Assembly (NCBI RefSeq): GCF_016316925.1
Contig: NZ_JAEEGB010000002.1
Span: 37,822 to 101,821, forward strand
Direction of reading: 5' to 3'
Source of the DNA: Clostridium aciditolerans
Lineage (GTDB): Bacteria > Bacillota > Clostridia > Clostridiales > Clostridiaceae
DNA length: 64,000 nucleotides
Part shown: in pieces, positions 34,946 to 43,914 of the stretch
How the letters are laid out: the number at the start of each line of letters is the position of its first letter
How positions within the stretch are numbered: position 1 is the stretch's first letter
Position numbers and translations under genes: made by a program
Notes under the pieces: model-generated
Database searches by the model: none
Told to the model about the DNA's origin: nothing
Seen by the model: only the letters and a program-made list of their open reading frames with translations

Positions 34946-34977
34946 GCCGTACTGATAATACAGTGCGGCTTTTAATT
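34946..34977 (+). terminator. Terminator after the EamA gene
   Basis: GCCGTACTG-ATAATA-CAGTGCGGC stem-loop followed by TTTTAATTT. Confidence 0.75.
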
Positions 34978-35202
34978 TGTAAGAAATTCTTAATAATTTT
35001 GTAAACTATTTCGTAATTTTTACCTTGTAAAATTATACCTATAGACAAGATTTCTAAAGGATTTTTATAAGGTTAGGCATCAGAAAGAAAATTAGCATAC
35101 TGACTAGTTATTTTTTTGAATATGCCATAAGTTAAAAAGGAGGAAAAAGTATATGTTTACACGAATACTGAAAAAAGAAAAATTTTCAAAATGGAGGACA
35201 TT

Positions 35203-35910
35203 ATGGATAAGCAAAAGGTACTAATAGTAGATGATGAAAAAGAAATAAGAGATGCTATCGAAATTTATTTAAAAGGTAGTGATATAGATGTACTTAAGGC
35301 AGGGGATGGACTGGAAGCGCTAGATATATTAGAAAAAGAGAATATACATCTAATAATACTAGATATAATGATGCCTAAGCTCGATGGTATAAGAACCTGT
35401 TTAAAGATAAGAGAAAACAAAAATATACCAGTAATAATGCTGTCAGCAAAAAGTGAAGATGCAGATAAAATATTAGGATTAAATATTGGTGCTGATGATT
35501 ATATAACTAAACCTTTTAATCCCTTAGAGCTAGTGGCTAGAGTGAAATCACAGCTTAGAAGATTTCTTCTGCTGGGAGATGCCAATATTAACTCACAAGT
35601 TCCAAGTGAGGACGAAATAGAAATAAGGGGATTAAACATAAACAAAGCCTCTAATATTGTAAAAGTAGATGGAGAAGAAATCAAATTGACTCCCTTAGAA
35701 TTTAAGATAGTACTGTTATTTGCAGAAAATGCTGGTAGAGTTTTATCTATTAAGCAAATATATGAAAACGTATGGAATGAATCTTTTTATAAGAGTGAAA
35801 ACACTGTAACAGTGCATATAAGAAGAATTAGAGAAAAGCTGGAAATAAATCCTAAAGAACCGAAATACATAAAGGTGGTGTGGGGTATTGGATACAAAAT
35901 TGACAAATAA
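35203..35910 (+). CDS. OmpR/VanR-type response regulator
   Basis: 235-residue two-component regulator. Receiver domain 1-120: acidic pair VDDE (Asp10-Asp11), phosphoacceptor Asp54 in LIILDIMMPK, switch residues SAKS and KPFNPLELVARV. C-terminal OmpR winged helix (about 140-235: LTPLEFKIVLLF, NTVTVHIRRIREKL, WGIGYKI). ATG 35203 is used because GGAGG lies six bases upstream; the ATG at 35191 overlaps that RBS. Ends 23 bases inside the next gene, the cognate kinase. The pair looks like VanRS/YycFG-type envelope-stress systems; no linked transporter identifies the signal. Confidence 0.9.
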   Translation: MDKQKVLIVDDEKEIRDAIEIYLKGSDIDVLKAGDGLEALDILEKENIHLIILDIMMPKLDGIRTCLKIRENKNIPVIMLSAKSEDADKILGLNIGADDYITKPFNPLELVARVKSQLRRFLLLGDANINSQVPSEDEIEIRGLNINKASNIVKVDGEEIKLTPLEFKIVLLFAENAGRVLSIKQIYENVWNESFYKSENTVTVHIRRIREKLEINPKEPKYIKVVWGIGYKIDK

Positions 35911-37663
35911 ATTGAAAAACCTTAAAAGTATTCTTATGGGAAGCTTGTTAAGACAGATAATTATAATGGTGATTTTAACAATTTTGGCAGGAATATTTAG
36001 TATAGATTTGATTGTAAATAATGGTTTAGTGAGAATAACAAACAATGAAACTGTATTAAAACAGCACTTAATGGAAGATTCCTTTCCATTAAGTCAAAAG
36101 CTATACTGCACTACAGATTATTTAGAAAAATTAAAAAATGGAGAATTTAAACAAATTGATATAGAAAGGGATTTTAAAGATTTCAAAGTGAAGTTTGCAA
36201 TAATAGATAATAAAAATGGAAAAGTATATACAAACGTTCATAAGGTTGCAGACTTAAAAGATCCCTTTAATGAATATATAAAACAAAATTCATATTATTA
36301 CTATAAAGCTGATAATGAAGTGAATTATGCGCCTCTTATCGAGAATGATTTAGACCGTAGAGAATTTCTGAAGTCAGGAAAAAATTTTACTGAATATTAC
36401 TGGTACGATAAAACAGGAATTAATACTAAAGTAGATACATGGGCTACTGTGCTTGGTCCTAGTTATAAAGCAGCAATAGAACTTATCTTTGTCTTTGTTT
36501 GGTTAATTGTTACTACAGTATTTATTATAAGAAAGATGGAATGGGTAAAAACTGTTGGCAAAGAAAGTGCAAAAAGAGAACTTAAAAAATCACGTTTGTA
36601 TTTTATAATACCCAAAAGCAAGGAGTTGTACTACAACTGGGGAATTTGTGAAAAGACTATTACCTTATCCTCTATAGCTATTATACTAATGGTTATATTT
36701 GCATTTTTGGCAGATAATATGCCCTATTATACCTTCATTGGATTTATCATACTCTATATAGCTTATATTTTAGGTTGTTTGTTAACACTGATTAGAGATG
36801 TAAAATATTTTAGATTAATCTCAAAGGGTACAGAAGAAATTGCTAAAGGCAATTTTAATTTATATATAGATACGAAAGGTAATAGAGATCTCTCTAATTT
36901 GGCGGGAAATATTAATTCAGTAAAAATAGGTTATAAAAAGGCATTAGAGGAACATGTGAAAAATGAACGTCTAAAGTCAGAATTAATATCAAATGTATCC
37001 CATGATTTAAAAACACCTTTGACATCAATAATAACTTATGTAGATCTATTAAAAAGAGAGGATTCAACAGAAGAGGAAAAAGAAGACTATATTAAAATTC
37101 TAGATTCTAAGGCTAAAAAATTAAAAGTTCTTATTGAGGATTTATTTGAAGTTTCTAAAATTAACAGCGGGAAATTGGAGTTAGCTAAAGAAAAAGTAGA
37201 TATTGTAGATTTAATTTATCAAGTACTGGGAGAGTGCTCCAATTTTTATGAAGAAAAACATATTGATTTCAAATTAAAGAGCTTTGCAAGTGAAGTTGTA
37301 TTAAATCTAGATGGGAAACAAATATCGAGAGTAATCGAAAATGTTGTTTCTAATGCTTTGAAATATTCAATGGAAAACACTAGAGTATATATAGATATTG
37401 AGAATGGAGATAATGAAGTAATTATATCCTTTAAAAATATAGCATCTTATGAAATGAATTTTGATGTTGAAGAAATATTTGAACGTTTTAAAAGAGGAGA
37501 CGAATCAAGAAATTCAGAGGTTGAAGGCTCTGGATTAGGCCTTGCAATTTCAAAAAGCATTGTAGAGCTGCACGGTGGTGAAATGCGTATAGAAAAAGAG
37601 GGAGACCTATTTAAAGTATTTATAGCTCTGAAATTGCAGCAAAGGGGGATAATAAATGAGTAA
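35888..37663 (+). CDS. Sensor histidine kinase
   Basis: 591-residue membrane kinase. TM1 about 17-37, extracytoplasmic sensor 38-195, TM2 about 200-217, then two further helices around 255-305, a HAMP-like linker (about 310-350), HisKA with His372 in SHDLKTPLTSI, N box NVVSNALKYS, and G2 box EGSGLGLAIS. TTG start overlaps the response-regulator gene by 23 bases. The extra TM pair between sensor and HAMP is less common and may take part in intramembrane sensing. Phosphorylates the 35203 product. Overlaps the next gene by eight bases. Confidence 0.88.
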   Translation: MDTKLTNKLKNLKSILMGSLLRQIIIMVILTILAGIFSIDLIVNNGLVRITNNETVLKQHLMEDSFPLSQKLYCTTDYLEKLKNGEFKQIDIERDFKDFKVKFAIIDNKNGKVYTNVHKVADLKDPFNEYIKQNSYYYYKADNEVNYAPLIENDLDRREFLKSGKNFTEYYWYDKTGINTKVDTWATVLGPSYKAAIELIFVFVWLIVTTVFIIRKMEWVKTVGKESAKRELKKSRLYFIIPKSKELYYNWGICEKTITLSSIAIILMVIFAFLADNMPYYTFIGFIILYIAYILGCLLTLIRDVKYFRLISKGTEEIAKGNFNLYIDTKGNRDLSNLAGNINSVKIGYKKALEEHVKNERLKSELISNVSHDLKTPLTSIITYVDLLKREDSTEEEKEDYIKILDSKAKKLKVLIEDLFEVSKINSGKLELAKEKVDIVDLIYQVLGECSNFYEEKHIDFKLKSFASEVVLNLDGKQISRVIENVVSNALKYSMENTRVYIDIENGDNEVIISFKNIASYEMNFDVEEIFERFKRGDESRNSEVEGSGLGLAISKSIVELHGGEMRIEKEGDLFKVFIALKLQQRGIINE

Positions 37664-38036
37664 ATATTTAAAATACGGTTTGGGAATTTTGTTTGCAGTT
37701 TTACTAGGATTGAATTCAATTACAGTATATTTTTTATATAGTCAATATAGCAGGCTCAATACACTTGAGCATAAAATGGATTTAATTATGAGTAATACTA
37801 ATACAATAAATAACAAAATTTCAAATGACATGTTAGCTTTAAAGGAACAACAAAAGGATATAATGACACCTACAGAACTAGCGAATTATTTAAAAGTAGA
37901 CATTATGTTAATCTATAAATCTATTATTGATAATCCAGATTCAAAATTTCCTTGTATAAAAGCGAATGGTGAAATACGTTTTAGCAAAAAGGCTATAGAT
38001 GAATATATGATGAGTGGAAATAAAATTTTAGAATAA
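37656..38036 (+). CDS. Membrane-tethered helix-turn-helix (excisionase-type) protein
   Basis: 126-residue protein with one N-terminal TM helix (about 7-28), a coiled-coil-like stretch (about 30-68) and a C-terminal MerR/excisionase-type HTH (about 70-120: MTPTELANYLKVDIMLIYKS, then IKANGEIRFSKKAIDEYM). A DNA-binding fold fixed to the membrane, overlapping the end of the kinase gene by eight bases, suggests a third component of the two-component system: an accessory regulator or a kinase partner. The HTH may have become a protein-binding module. Function not established. Confidence 0.7.
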   Translation: MSKYLKYGLGILFAVLLGLNSITVYFLYSQYSRLNTLEHKMDLIMSNTNTINNKISNDMLALKEQQKDIMTPTELANYLKVDIMLIYKSIIDNPDSKFPCIKANGEIRFSKKAIDEYMMSGNKILE

Positions 38037-38155
38037 TCTACCTTAATTAGTTCCATAGTAAATAAGTAATTTACATCTCAGAAATTTTTCACTTTATTAT
38101 GCTATATATGATAATATTATATTATAAGGATTTCATTATATTAGGAGGACAAAGT

Positions 38156-39082
38156 ATGGAACTAATTAAGGAAAAGTTTTCGAAGAGATATCATATTTCA
38201 GAGAATATTATTATAGAAAATAAAATTGACTGGAATGTTTTAGATAGAATATATGCTGACTTTAATAAATTTAAGGACATTTATGAAACTCAGGCTAATT
38301 TTATTGCAAATACTCTAAGAACCCATAAGAAAATACATTCAGTAAAGGCTAGAGTAAAGGATGGAGAACGATTAATTGAAAAAATTATTAGAAAAACTCC
38401 AGATAGAAAAGAAAAGTATGGTAAAGATTTTCAATTTACTGTAGATAATTATAAAAATGAAATAACCGACCTCATAGGTATAAGGGCAATACACATTTTT
38501 AAAGATGATTGGGAAGATATTCATAATTTTATATTAAGAACATGGAAGGTTATTGAAATAACTGCTAATGTTAGAGAGGGTGACGATACTAAAAGATTCG
38601 AAGAACTAGATATTCAAATCAAATCTAGAAAATCTGGTTATCGATCTGTTCACTATTTAATAGAATTTTTTCCAACGAATCAGCAGGTTATAGCAGAGAT
38701 TCAAGTGAGAACAATATTTGAAGAGGGGTATGGTGAAATAGATCATCAGCTTAGATACTCTCATAGCCAAATTCCAGAAGTATTAGAGCTAAATCTTCTA
38801 TTATTTAACCGTATAGCAGGTAGCTCCGATGAAATGGCTTCACTAATAAACCTGTTGAATAAGAATTGGACTGAGATGGAAGAAAAATACGAAAATATAA
38901 TAGAACAAAAAAATAATCAGATAAAAGAATTAATAGATATGATTGAACAGAAGGTTCAATTGGAGGAGAAAGATAAGCAAGTAATATTATCAAGTTTAGA
39001 TGATATAATATTGAAAGACAATTTGACAAAATTAACAGATGACTTGGCTAAATCTTTTGGAACAGTGCCTAAGGAACTATAG
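38156..39082 (+). CDS. RelA/SpoT-domain (p)ppGpp synthetase-like protein
   Basis: 308-residue protein with a central RelA/SpoT synthetase domain (about 45-225) and no HD hydrolase, TGS or ACT domain. Seen: VKARVKDGERLIEKIIRK, ITDLIGIRAIHIF, IKSRKSGYRSVHYLIEF, and AEIQVRTIFEEGYGEIDHQL with the conserved catalytic Glu and His. The C-terminal third (225-308) is coiled-coil-like and rich in Glu/Lys. Start 38156 has AGGAGGA upstream; the earlier in-frame ATG lacks one. Longer than typical small alarmone synthetases RelP/RelQ, so the tail may govern oligomerisation. Ends at a perfect hairpin terminator. Confidence 0.8.
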   Translation: MELIKEKFSKRYHISENIIIENKIDWNVLDRIYADFNKFKDIYETQANFIANTLRTHKKIHSVKARVKDGERLIEKIIRKTPDRKEKYGKDFQFTVDNYKNEITDLIGIRAIHIFKDDWEDIHNFILRTWKVIEITANVREGDDTKRFEELDIQIKSRKSGYRSVHYLIEFFPTNQQVIAEIQVRTIFEEGYGEIDHQLRYSHSQIPEVLELNLLLFNRIAGSSDEMASLINLLNKNWTEMEEKYENIIEQKNNQIKELIDMIEQKVQLEEKDKQVILSSLDDIILKDNLTKLTDDLAKSFGTVPKEL

Positions 39083-39091
39083 TTTTAATAA

Positions 39092-39138
39092 TTAAAGGGT
39101 ATGTATTACTTTAGCGGAATACATACCCTTTAATTATT
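39092..39138 (+). terminator. Terminator after the RelA/SpoT-domain gene
   Basis: A stem of about 17 bp (AATTAAAGGGTATGTATT with AATACATACCCTTTAATT) around a ten-base loop, then ATTAAGC. Strong hairpin, weak T-run. Confidence 0.7.
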
Positions 39139-39335
39139 AAGCAGTAAGTTGTGAATTTATTTTTATTGGTTATAAGAATGCAAAAGAGATTTACTAATAA
39201 TAAAATTGCAAAAAAAGACAGTCAAATTTAAATAAATTATAGATATGAATGAGAATATTTTAAATTTTAATAATTGTTAAAAATAATGTATAATTTTGCT
39301 AAAATTAAGTTGATTTGTACATAGGAGGTTTAATT

Positions 39336-39899
39336 ATGAAAAAAAAGGGGTTAGTTATACTTATAAGTAGTATAATGACTGTTTCACTATTTGCTGGTTG
39401 TTCATCAAATAATGGACAACAACCAACACAACAAACGCAGTCAACACAAACTACTACTAAGAAGGCTGGAACAGCAGTAGATGGAAATGAAATAAATATT
39501 GAAAAGGCCGCAATGAGACTTGTCAAAACATCAGAAGAAGGTAAGTATCAAATTGTAGGCTCAGAAGAATTAAAGTCATGGATAGACAGCAAAAAAGATA
39601 TGGTCATTGTTGATACAATGCCTGCGAGTAACTTTAAAGATGGACACATTCCAGGTGCTGTTAATGCAGAATTACCTAAGACAGGAATAAAAGATGTTAA
39701 ACCAGAACAAAAAGAAGCCTTTGTTAAATTACTTCCAGCTGATAAAAATAAACCAGTTGTAATATATTGTGGTTTTGTTGCATGTGAGAGAAGTGATGTT
39801 GGAGCTAAAATAGCAAAAGAATCAGGATATAAAAATGTGTATAGATATCCAGGTGGAATAGTTGCATGGAGAGATGCAAAATACGCAGAAGAAAAATAA
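39336..39899 (+). CDS. Rhodanese-domain lipoprotein
   Basis: 187-residue secreted lipoprotein. Signal peptide 1-22 with lipobox LFAGC, Gln/Thr-rich linker (25-50), and a rhodanese domain (about 65-187). Seen: IVDTMPASNFKDGHIPGAVN and active-site loop YCGFVACERSD, where the first Cys is the persulfide carrier; a second Cys follows four residues later. Acts outside the cell membrane, probably in sulfur transfer or thiol redox. Start 39336 preceded by AGGAGG. Followed by a hairpin shared with convergent ilvD. Confidence 0.85.
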   Translation: MKKKGLVILISSIMTVSLFAGCSSNNGQQPTQQTQSTQTTTKKAGTAVDGNEINIEKAAMRLVKTSEEGKYQIVGSEELKSWIDSKKDMVIVDTMPASNFKDGHIPGAVNAELPKTGIKDVKPEQKEAFVKLLPADKNKPVVIYCGFVACERSDVGAKIAKESGYKNVYRYPGGIVAWRDAKYAEEK

Positions 39900-39910
39900 A
39901 GTAAGTATTT

Positions 39911-39964
39911 ATGTACCCCTGTCAAAGAGTAACAGCTTGTTATGTAAATGAGAGGGGTACACAA
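39911..39964. terminator. Stem-loop between convergent rhodanese and ilvD genes
   Basis: TGTACCCCT (39911-39919) pairs with AGGGGTACA (39953-39961) and an inner GTAACA/TTGTTA pair strengthens it. No long T-run; likely a bidirectional end signal. Confidence 0.5.
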
Positions 39965-39988
39965 CTACGGGGAAGCTAATTTATTATC

Positions 39989-41674
39989 TTAAAAATCTTT
40001 TTTAAGAACTGCACCAGTGCTTGCAGAAGTGACTAACTTGCTGTAGCGATATAAATAAGTTCCTTCTTCAGCTTTTATAGGAGGTGCAGTCCAATTATAT
40101 AATCTTTGTTTAAGTTCTTCATCAGACAGTTCAACCTTTATAATTCTATTAGGCAAATCTATTTCTATAATATCTCCATCTTCTATAAGTGCAATTGGGC
40201 CTCCTTCATAGGCTTCTGGAGATATATGGCCTATACAGGGCCCTCTAGTGCCTCCCGAGAATCGGCCATCTGTAAGTAAAGCTACAGATTTTTCGAGTCC
40301 CATTCCAATTATTGCAGAGGTAGGGCTAAGCATTTCTCTCATTCCAGGACATCCTTTAGGACCTTCATATCTAATTACAACAACATCTCCAGACTTTATC
40401 TGTCTATCCATGATTGCGGTAAAAGCATCTTCTTCAGAATTAAATACTCTTGCAGGACCACGATGACAAAGCATTTCTGGCTCAACAGCAGATTGTTTTA
40501 TAACAGCTCCATCTGGTGCTAAGTTCCCTTTAAGTATTGCTATTCCTCCTTCTTTATAGTAAGGGTTGCCTAGCGGTTTTATTACAGTTGAATCTAAAAC
40601 TTCAGCATCAGCGATATTTTCACCTAAAGTCTTTCCTGTAACTGTGATAGTATCTGCCTCAATCAATTCTGCATCCTTAAGCAATTTAAGCACTGCAGAA
40701 ATCCCACCAGCATTGTTTAAGTCTTCTATACTATGCTTTCCAGAAGGACTGAGCTTTGTTATGTTAGGAACTTCTCTGCTGATAGTGTCAAATTCATTTA
40801 AATTAAGATTTATTTTTGCTTCATCAGCAATGGCTAAAAGATGAAGAGTAGTATTGCTTGACCCGCCAATAGCCATATCAAGCGCTATTGCATTTTTGAG
40901 AGCTTTCAAAGTTAATATGTCTCTTGGTCTTATATTGCTTTTTATAAGTTCAACTATTTGCATACCTGCTCTTTTAGCCAATTGTTTTCTACTGCCGTAA
41001 GGTGCAGGTATAGTACCATTGCCTGGAAGAGCCATACCTAAAGCTTCTGCCAAGCAGTTCATGGTGTTTGCAGTGAAAAGACCGGAACAGCTTCCACAGG
41101 TTGGGCAAGAAGAATTTTCAATTTGTGCAAGTTCATCAGAGTTTATTTTTCCTTCCGCATATGCACCAACACCTTCGAATGTGCTTACTAAGTCTAGAGT
41201 CTTTCCCTTATGATTACCTGTAAGCATTGGACCACCGCTTATATAAATGGCAGGTACATTAAGTCTTGCTGCAGCCATAAGCATTCCAGGTACTACTTTA
41301 TCACAGTTTCCAACTAGTACTAAGGCATCAAATTTATGAGCCATAGTCATAACTTCTATAGAATCTGCTATTAGTTCTCTGCTTGCTAAAGGATATTTCA
41401 TACCGCTGTGATTCATGGAAATTCCGTCACAAATGCCTATTGATGGAAATTCCATTGGTGTTCCACCACCAGCACTTACTCCAAGCTTAACTGCTTGAAC
41501 TATTTCATTTAGATGAAAATGCCCTGGTATTATCTCATTATGAGCATTTACTATTCCAACTAAAGGTTTTTCTAAATCCTCTGGTAAATATCCCATTGCG
41601 TAAAATAATGAACGATGGGGAGCACGAGCAACTCCTTCTGTAACCTCTTTACTTCTCCAATTCAACTTTGTCAT
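39989..41674 (-). CDS. ilvD: Dihydroxyacid dehydratase
   Basis: 561-residue Fe-S dehydratase of valine/isoleucine synthesis. Seen: [17 protein letters not shown], cluster ligands [40 protein letters not shown] and [18 protein letters not shown], all canonical for IlvD. It turns dihydroxyisovalerate and dihydroxymethylvalerate into 2-oxo acids. The 5' leader is a T-box riboswitch on the minus strand (41675-41930), so expression follows tRNA charging. It diverges from the aminotransferase-ilvC-ilvB operon, which has its own T-box; together they give three of the four common enzyme steps. Clearly distinct from the dehydratase at 8264. Confidence 0.95.
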   Translation of the reverse strand: MTKLNWRSKEVTEGVARAPHRSLFYAMGYLPEDLEKPLVGIVNAHNEIIPGHFHLNEIVQAVKLGVSAGGGTPMEFPSIGICDGISMNHSGMKYPLASRELIADSIEVMTMAHKFDALVLVGNCDKVVPGMLMAAARLNVPAIYISGGPMLTGNHKGKTLDLVSTFEGVGAYAEGKINSDELAQIENSSCPTCGSCSGLFTANTMNCLAEALGMALPGNGTIPAPYGSRKQLAKRAGMQIVELIKSNIRPRDILTLKALKNAIALDMAIGGSSNTTLHLLAIADEAKINLNLNEFDTISREVPNITKLSPSGKHSIEDLNNAGGISAVLKLLKDAELIEADTITVTGKTLGENIADAEVLDSTVIKPLGNPYYKEGGIAILKGNLAPDGAVIKQSAVEPEMLCHRGPARVFNSEEDAFTAIMDRQIKSGDVVVIRYEGPKGCPGMREMLSPTSAIIGMGLEKSVALLTDGRFSGGTRGPCIGHISPEAYEGGPIALIEDGDIIEIDLPNRIIKVELSDEELKQRLYNWTAPPIKAEEGTYLYRYSKLVTSASTGAVLKKDF

Positions 41675-41701
41675 GTATATAACCCCCTAAAATTTATGAA
41701 A

Positions 41702-41925
41702 TAAAAAACAGACCTTTCCCACAATGGGGCGAGGTCTGTCGCGGTACCACCCAAATTATAACTTAATTTAAATAACGGCTTTTCACCGGTTAGGCTTACT
41801 AAATTTCAGCTTAACAACTCAAGGGTGATTTTCAACAACGTTAGCTTATGGGCTTTCACCTTACCCCACTCTCTTAAAAGCATAGTTTTGTTTACTCTTC
41901 CCTGTCACAGTTTTTTAGTATTGTC
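41702..41925 (-). promoter_or_regulatory. T-box riboswitch (isoleucine specifier) of ilvD
   Basis: On the minus strand: Stem I elements (AGAGTAAAC..., AGAGAGTGGGG, AAGGTGAAAGCC), then GTTGAAAATCACCCTT with specifier ATC (plus-strand 41827-41829), the antiterminator core TGGGTGGTACCGCG (41740-41753), and a terminator CAGACCT...AGGTCTG plus TTTTTTAT (41702-41738). Uncharged tRNA-Ile should stabilise the antiterminator and allow ilvD transcription. ATC rather than a Leu or Val codon is read from alignment with the leader at 42310. Confidence 0.9.
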
Positions 41926-41929
41926 AATT

Positions 41930-41958
41930 AATATACTATAATTTGAATTTTGTGTCAA
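41930..41958 (-). promoter_or_regulatory. Promoter of the ilvD T-box leader
   Basis: Minus-strand TTGACA (plus 41953-41958), 17-base spacer, TATATT (plus 41930-41935). Correctly placed just ahead of Stem I. Confidence 0.65.
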
Positions 41959-42217
41959 TGAATAAATATAAAATTTTAATTAAAGCTTGTTTAGAAAAAT
42001 GAATAAATAAAATTTGTATATTGCATAAAATGAAAGTTGTATGTCATTAGGTTTAAAAGCTGTATGAAAACGTTTTATTACAAATAATCAATAAATTATA
42101 TTAAATTTTATTAAAATGGCATAATATCAAGCTATAAAACATAAAATTCATAAATGCATTATAATGTAGTAAAAGAAAAAAGGAGAAGAATTATAAAAAT
42201 AAAAATTAAAAAATATA

Positions 42218-42246
42218 TTGACAAGTGAATGAATTAATATTATGAT
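42218..42246 (+). promoter_or_regulatory. Promoter of the aminotransferase-ilvC-ilvB operon
   Basis: TTGACA (42218-42223), 17-base spacer, TATGAT (42241-42246). Lies about 65 bases ahead of the conserved start of T-box Stem I. Confidence 0.7.
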
Positions 42247-42309
42247 TTTCACAAATGGTGAATGAATAAACATTTTGTTCCATAGACTTTAATAATTATA
42301 TAAACCAAA

Positions 42310-42530
42310 AACTATGATAGGGACGAGTAAGTGGTGAAAGATTTTAAAGAGAGTGAGGGCAGGTGAAAGCTCACAAATCGGAAACTGTTGAAAATCACCC
42401 TAGAGTTGCAGACTGAACTATAAGTAAGTTGTGCCGGCAGAAGCCGTTATCTAATAGAGTAAAAAATTTGGGTGGTACCGCGGTCAAACTTCTCGCCCCA
42501 GGCAGAGGTTTGATTTTTTTTATTCTTTTT
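42310..42530 (+). promoter_or_regulatory. T-box riboswitch (isoleucine specifier) of the aminotransferase-ilvCB operon
   Basis: Stem I with GACGAGTAAGTGG, AGAGAGTGAGGG and AGGTGAAAGCTC; specifier ATC (42394-42396) in GTTGAAAATCACCCTAGAG; antiterminator core TGGGTGGTACCGCG (42479-42492); terminator TCAAACTTCT...AGAGGTTTGA with TTTTTTT (42494-42530). The specifier segment is identical over 15 bases to that of the opposing ilvD leader. Predicts co-induction of both arms on isoleucine-tRNA shortage. Confidence 0.92.
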
Positions 42531-42587
42531 TATATGTGAATAATACTATATTTTATAATATTAAATACTATGTTAAGGGGTGTTGTT

Positions 42588-43784
42588 ATGAAAAATAAAT
42601 TTGCAAAGAGACTTAGTAGTGATGGATGCAGTGAAGCAGATAAAGTAATTGCAATGATCATGAAACTTACAGAAATGCCAGAGGTAATATCCTTTGCTGG
42701 TGGGCTCCCTGATGGAGAGCTTTTTCCAATCGAAGAGATGAAAAAGGTTACTCAAAAGCTACTTGATGAAGATGGGCATAATGCTCTTCAATACAGCTCA
42801 ACCCATGGTATTAAGGAGCTAAGAGAAATTATTGCAGAACAAATCATGGCAGAGGCTGGTGTAGATATTACAGCAGACAACATAATGATAACCTGTGGAT
42901 CACAGCAAGCATTAGAATTCTCAGGAAGAATATTTTTAGATGAAGGAGATGTAGTTATATGTGAAAGCCCTAGTTATTTAGGTGCAATAACTGCCTTCCA
43001 AGCCTATGGCCCAAAATTTGTTGAAGTGAAAATGGATAATGAAGGTATGGTAATGGAAGAGCTTGAAGAAGCGTTAAAGAATAATCCAAATGCTAAATTT
43101 ATATATACTGTACCAGATTTCCAAAATCCAACAGGTATAACGCTGCCCGTTGAAAGAAGAAAAAAGATGGTTGAATTAGCACAAAAGTATGATGTACTTA
43201 TCCTAGAAGATAACCCTTATAGAAATTTAATTTTTGAAGGAGACAGGCTTCCGGCAATTAAGAGTTTTGATACAGATGACAGAGTGATATATCATGGAAC
43301 ATTTTCAAAGGTATTCTGTCCAGGATTAAGAATTGGCTGGGTATGTACAAGTAAGGAATTTTTAGATCAATATTTACTTGTTAAACAATCTGTAGATTTG
43401 CAGACAAATACTATGTCTCAGAAAGAAACAGCATTGTATATGAAGATGTATGATTTAAAAGAAAATGTAAATAAAATAGCTGCTGTTTACAGGAGAAGAA
43501 GAGACTTAATGTTAAAGACTATTCAAGAAGAGTTTCCATCAAACTGTTCATTTACTCACCCTAATGGAGGTCTTTTCCTATGGGTAACGCTTCCGGAAAA
43601 CTTAGATGCATCAGATGTTTTGAAAAAAGCAATGGAAATGAGAGTAGGTTTTGTTCCGGGAATAGCCTTCTACCCAAATGGCAATTGTAGAAATAATTTT
43701 AGATTGAACTTCTCAAGCATGAAAGATGATCAGATTGTAGAAGGAATAAAAAGACTTGGTGAGGTTTTAAAAAGCTACCAATAA
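42588..43784 (+). CDS. PLP-dependent aminotransferase, class I/II (2-aminoadipate/branched-chain type)
   Basis: 398-residue fold-type I aminotransferase of the LysN/Aro8-like subgroup. Seen: ISFAGGLPDGELFP, ALQYSSTHGIKELRE, TCGSQQALEFSGRI, TVPDFQNPTGIT (substrate Asn), ILEDNPY, Schiff-base Lys in HGTFSKVFCPGLRIGW, and the C-terminal Arg in NNFRLNFSS. Start 42588 has AAGGGGTG upstream; an ATG at 42570 precedes it without an RBS. As the first gene behind an Ile T-box and followed by ilvC and ilvB, it most likely performs the last transamination of branched-chain amino acids in place of IlvE. The family is promiscuous, so this rests on context. Confidence 0.8.
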   Translation: MKNKFAKRLSSDGCSEADKVIAMIMKLTEMPEVISFAGGLPDGELFPIEEMKKVTQKLLDEDGHNALQYSSTHGIKELREIIAEQIMAEAGVDITADNIMITCGSQQALEFSGRIFLDEGDVVICESPSYLGAITAFQAYGPKFVEVKMDNEGMVMEELEEALKNNPNAKFIYTVPDFQNPTGITLPVERRKKMVELAQKYDVLILEDNPYRNLIFEGDRLPAIKSFDTDDRVIYHGTFSKVFCPGLRIGWVCTSKEFLDQYLLVKQSVDLQTNTMSQKETALYMKMYDLKENVNKIAAVYRRRRDLMLKTIQEEFPSNCSFTHPNGGLFLWVTLPENLDASDVLKKAMEMRVGFVPGIAFYPNGNCRNNFRLNFSSMKDDQIVEGIKRLGEVLKSYQ

Positions 43785-43914
43785 AAAATTTTTTAACTTT
43801 TTACAGTTAAAATATCACATAAATTCAAATTTATATAAATAAAATAACCCACTATTGAGATCGATAATATTTAATAATTTATTAATATAACTAAAAATTT
43901 TAGGAGGAATAAAA

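Noticed and set aside
42588-43784. MocR-type regulator
   Set aside because: The aminotransferase has no N-terminal GntR winged helix; it begins directly at the enzyme domain.
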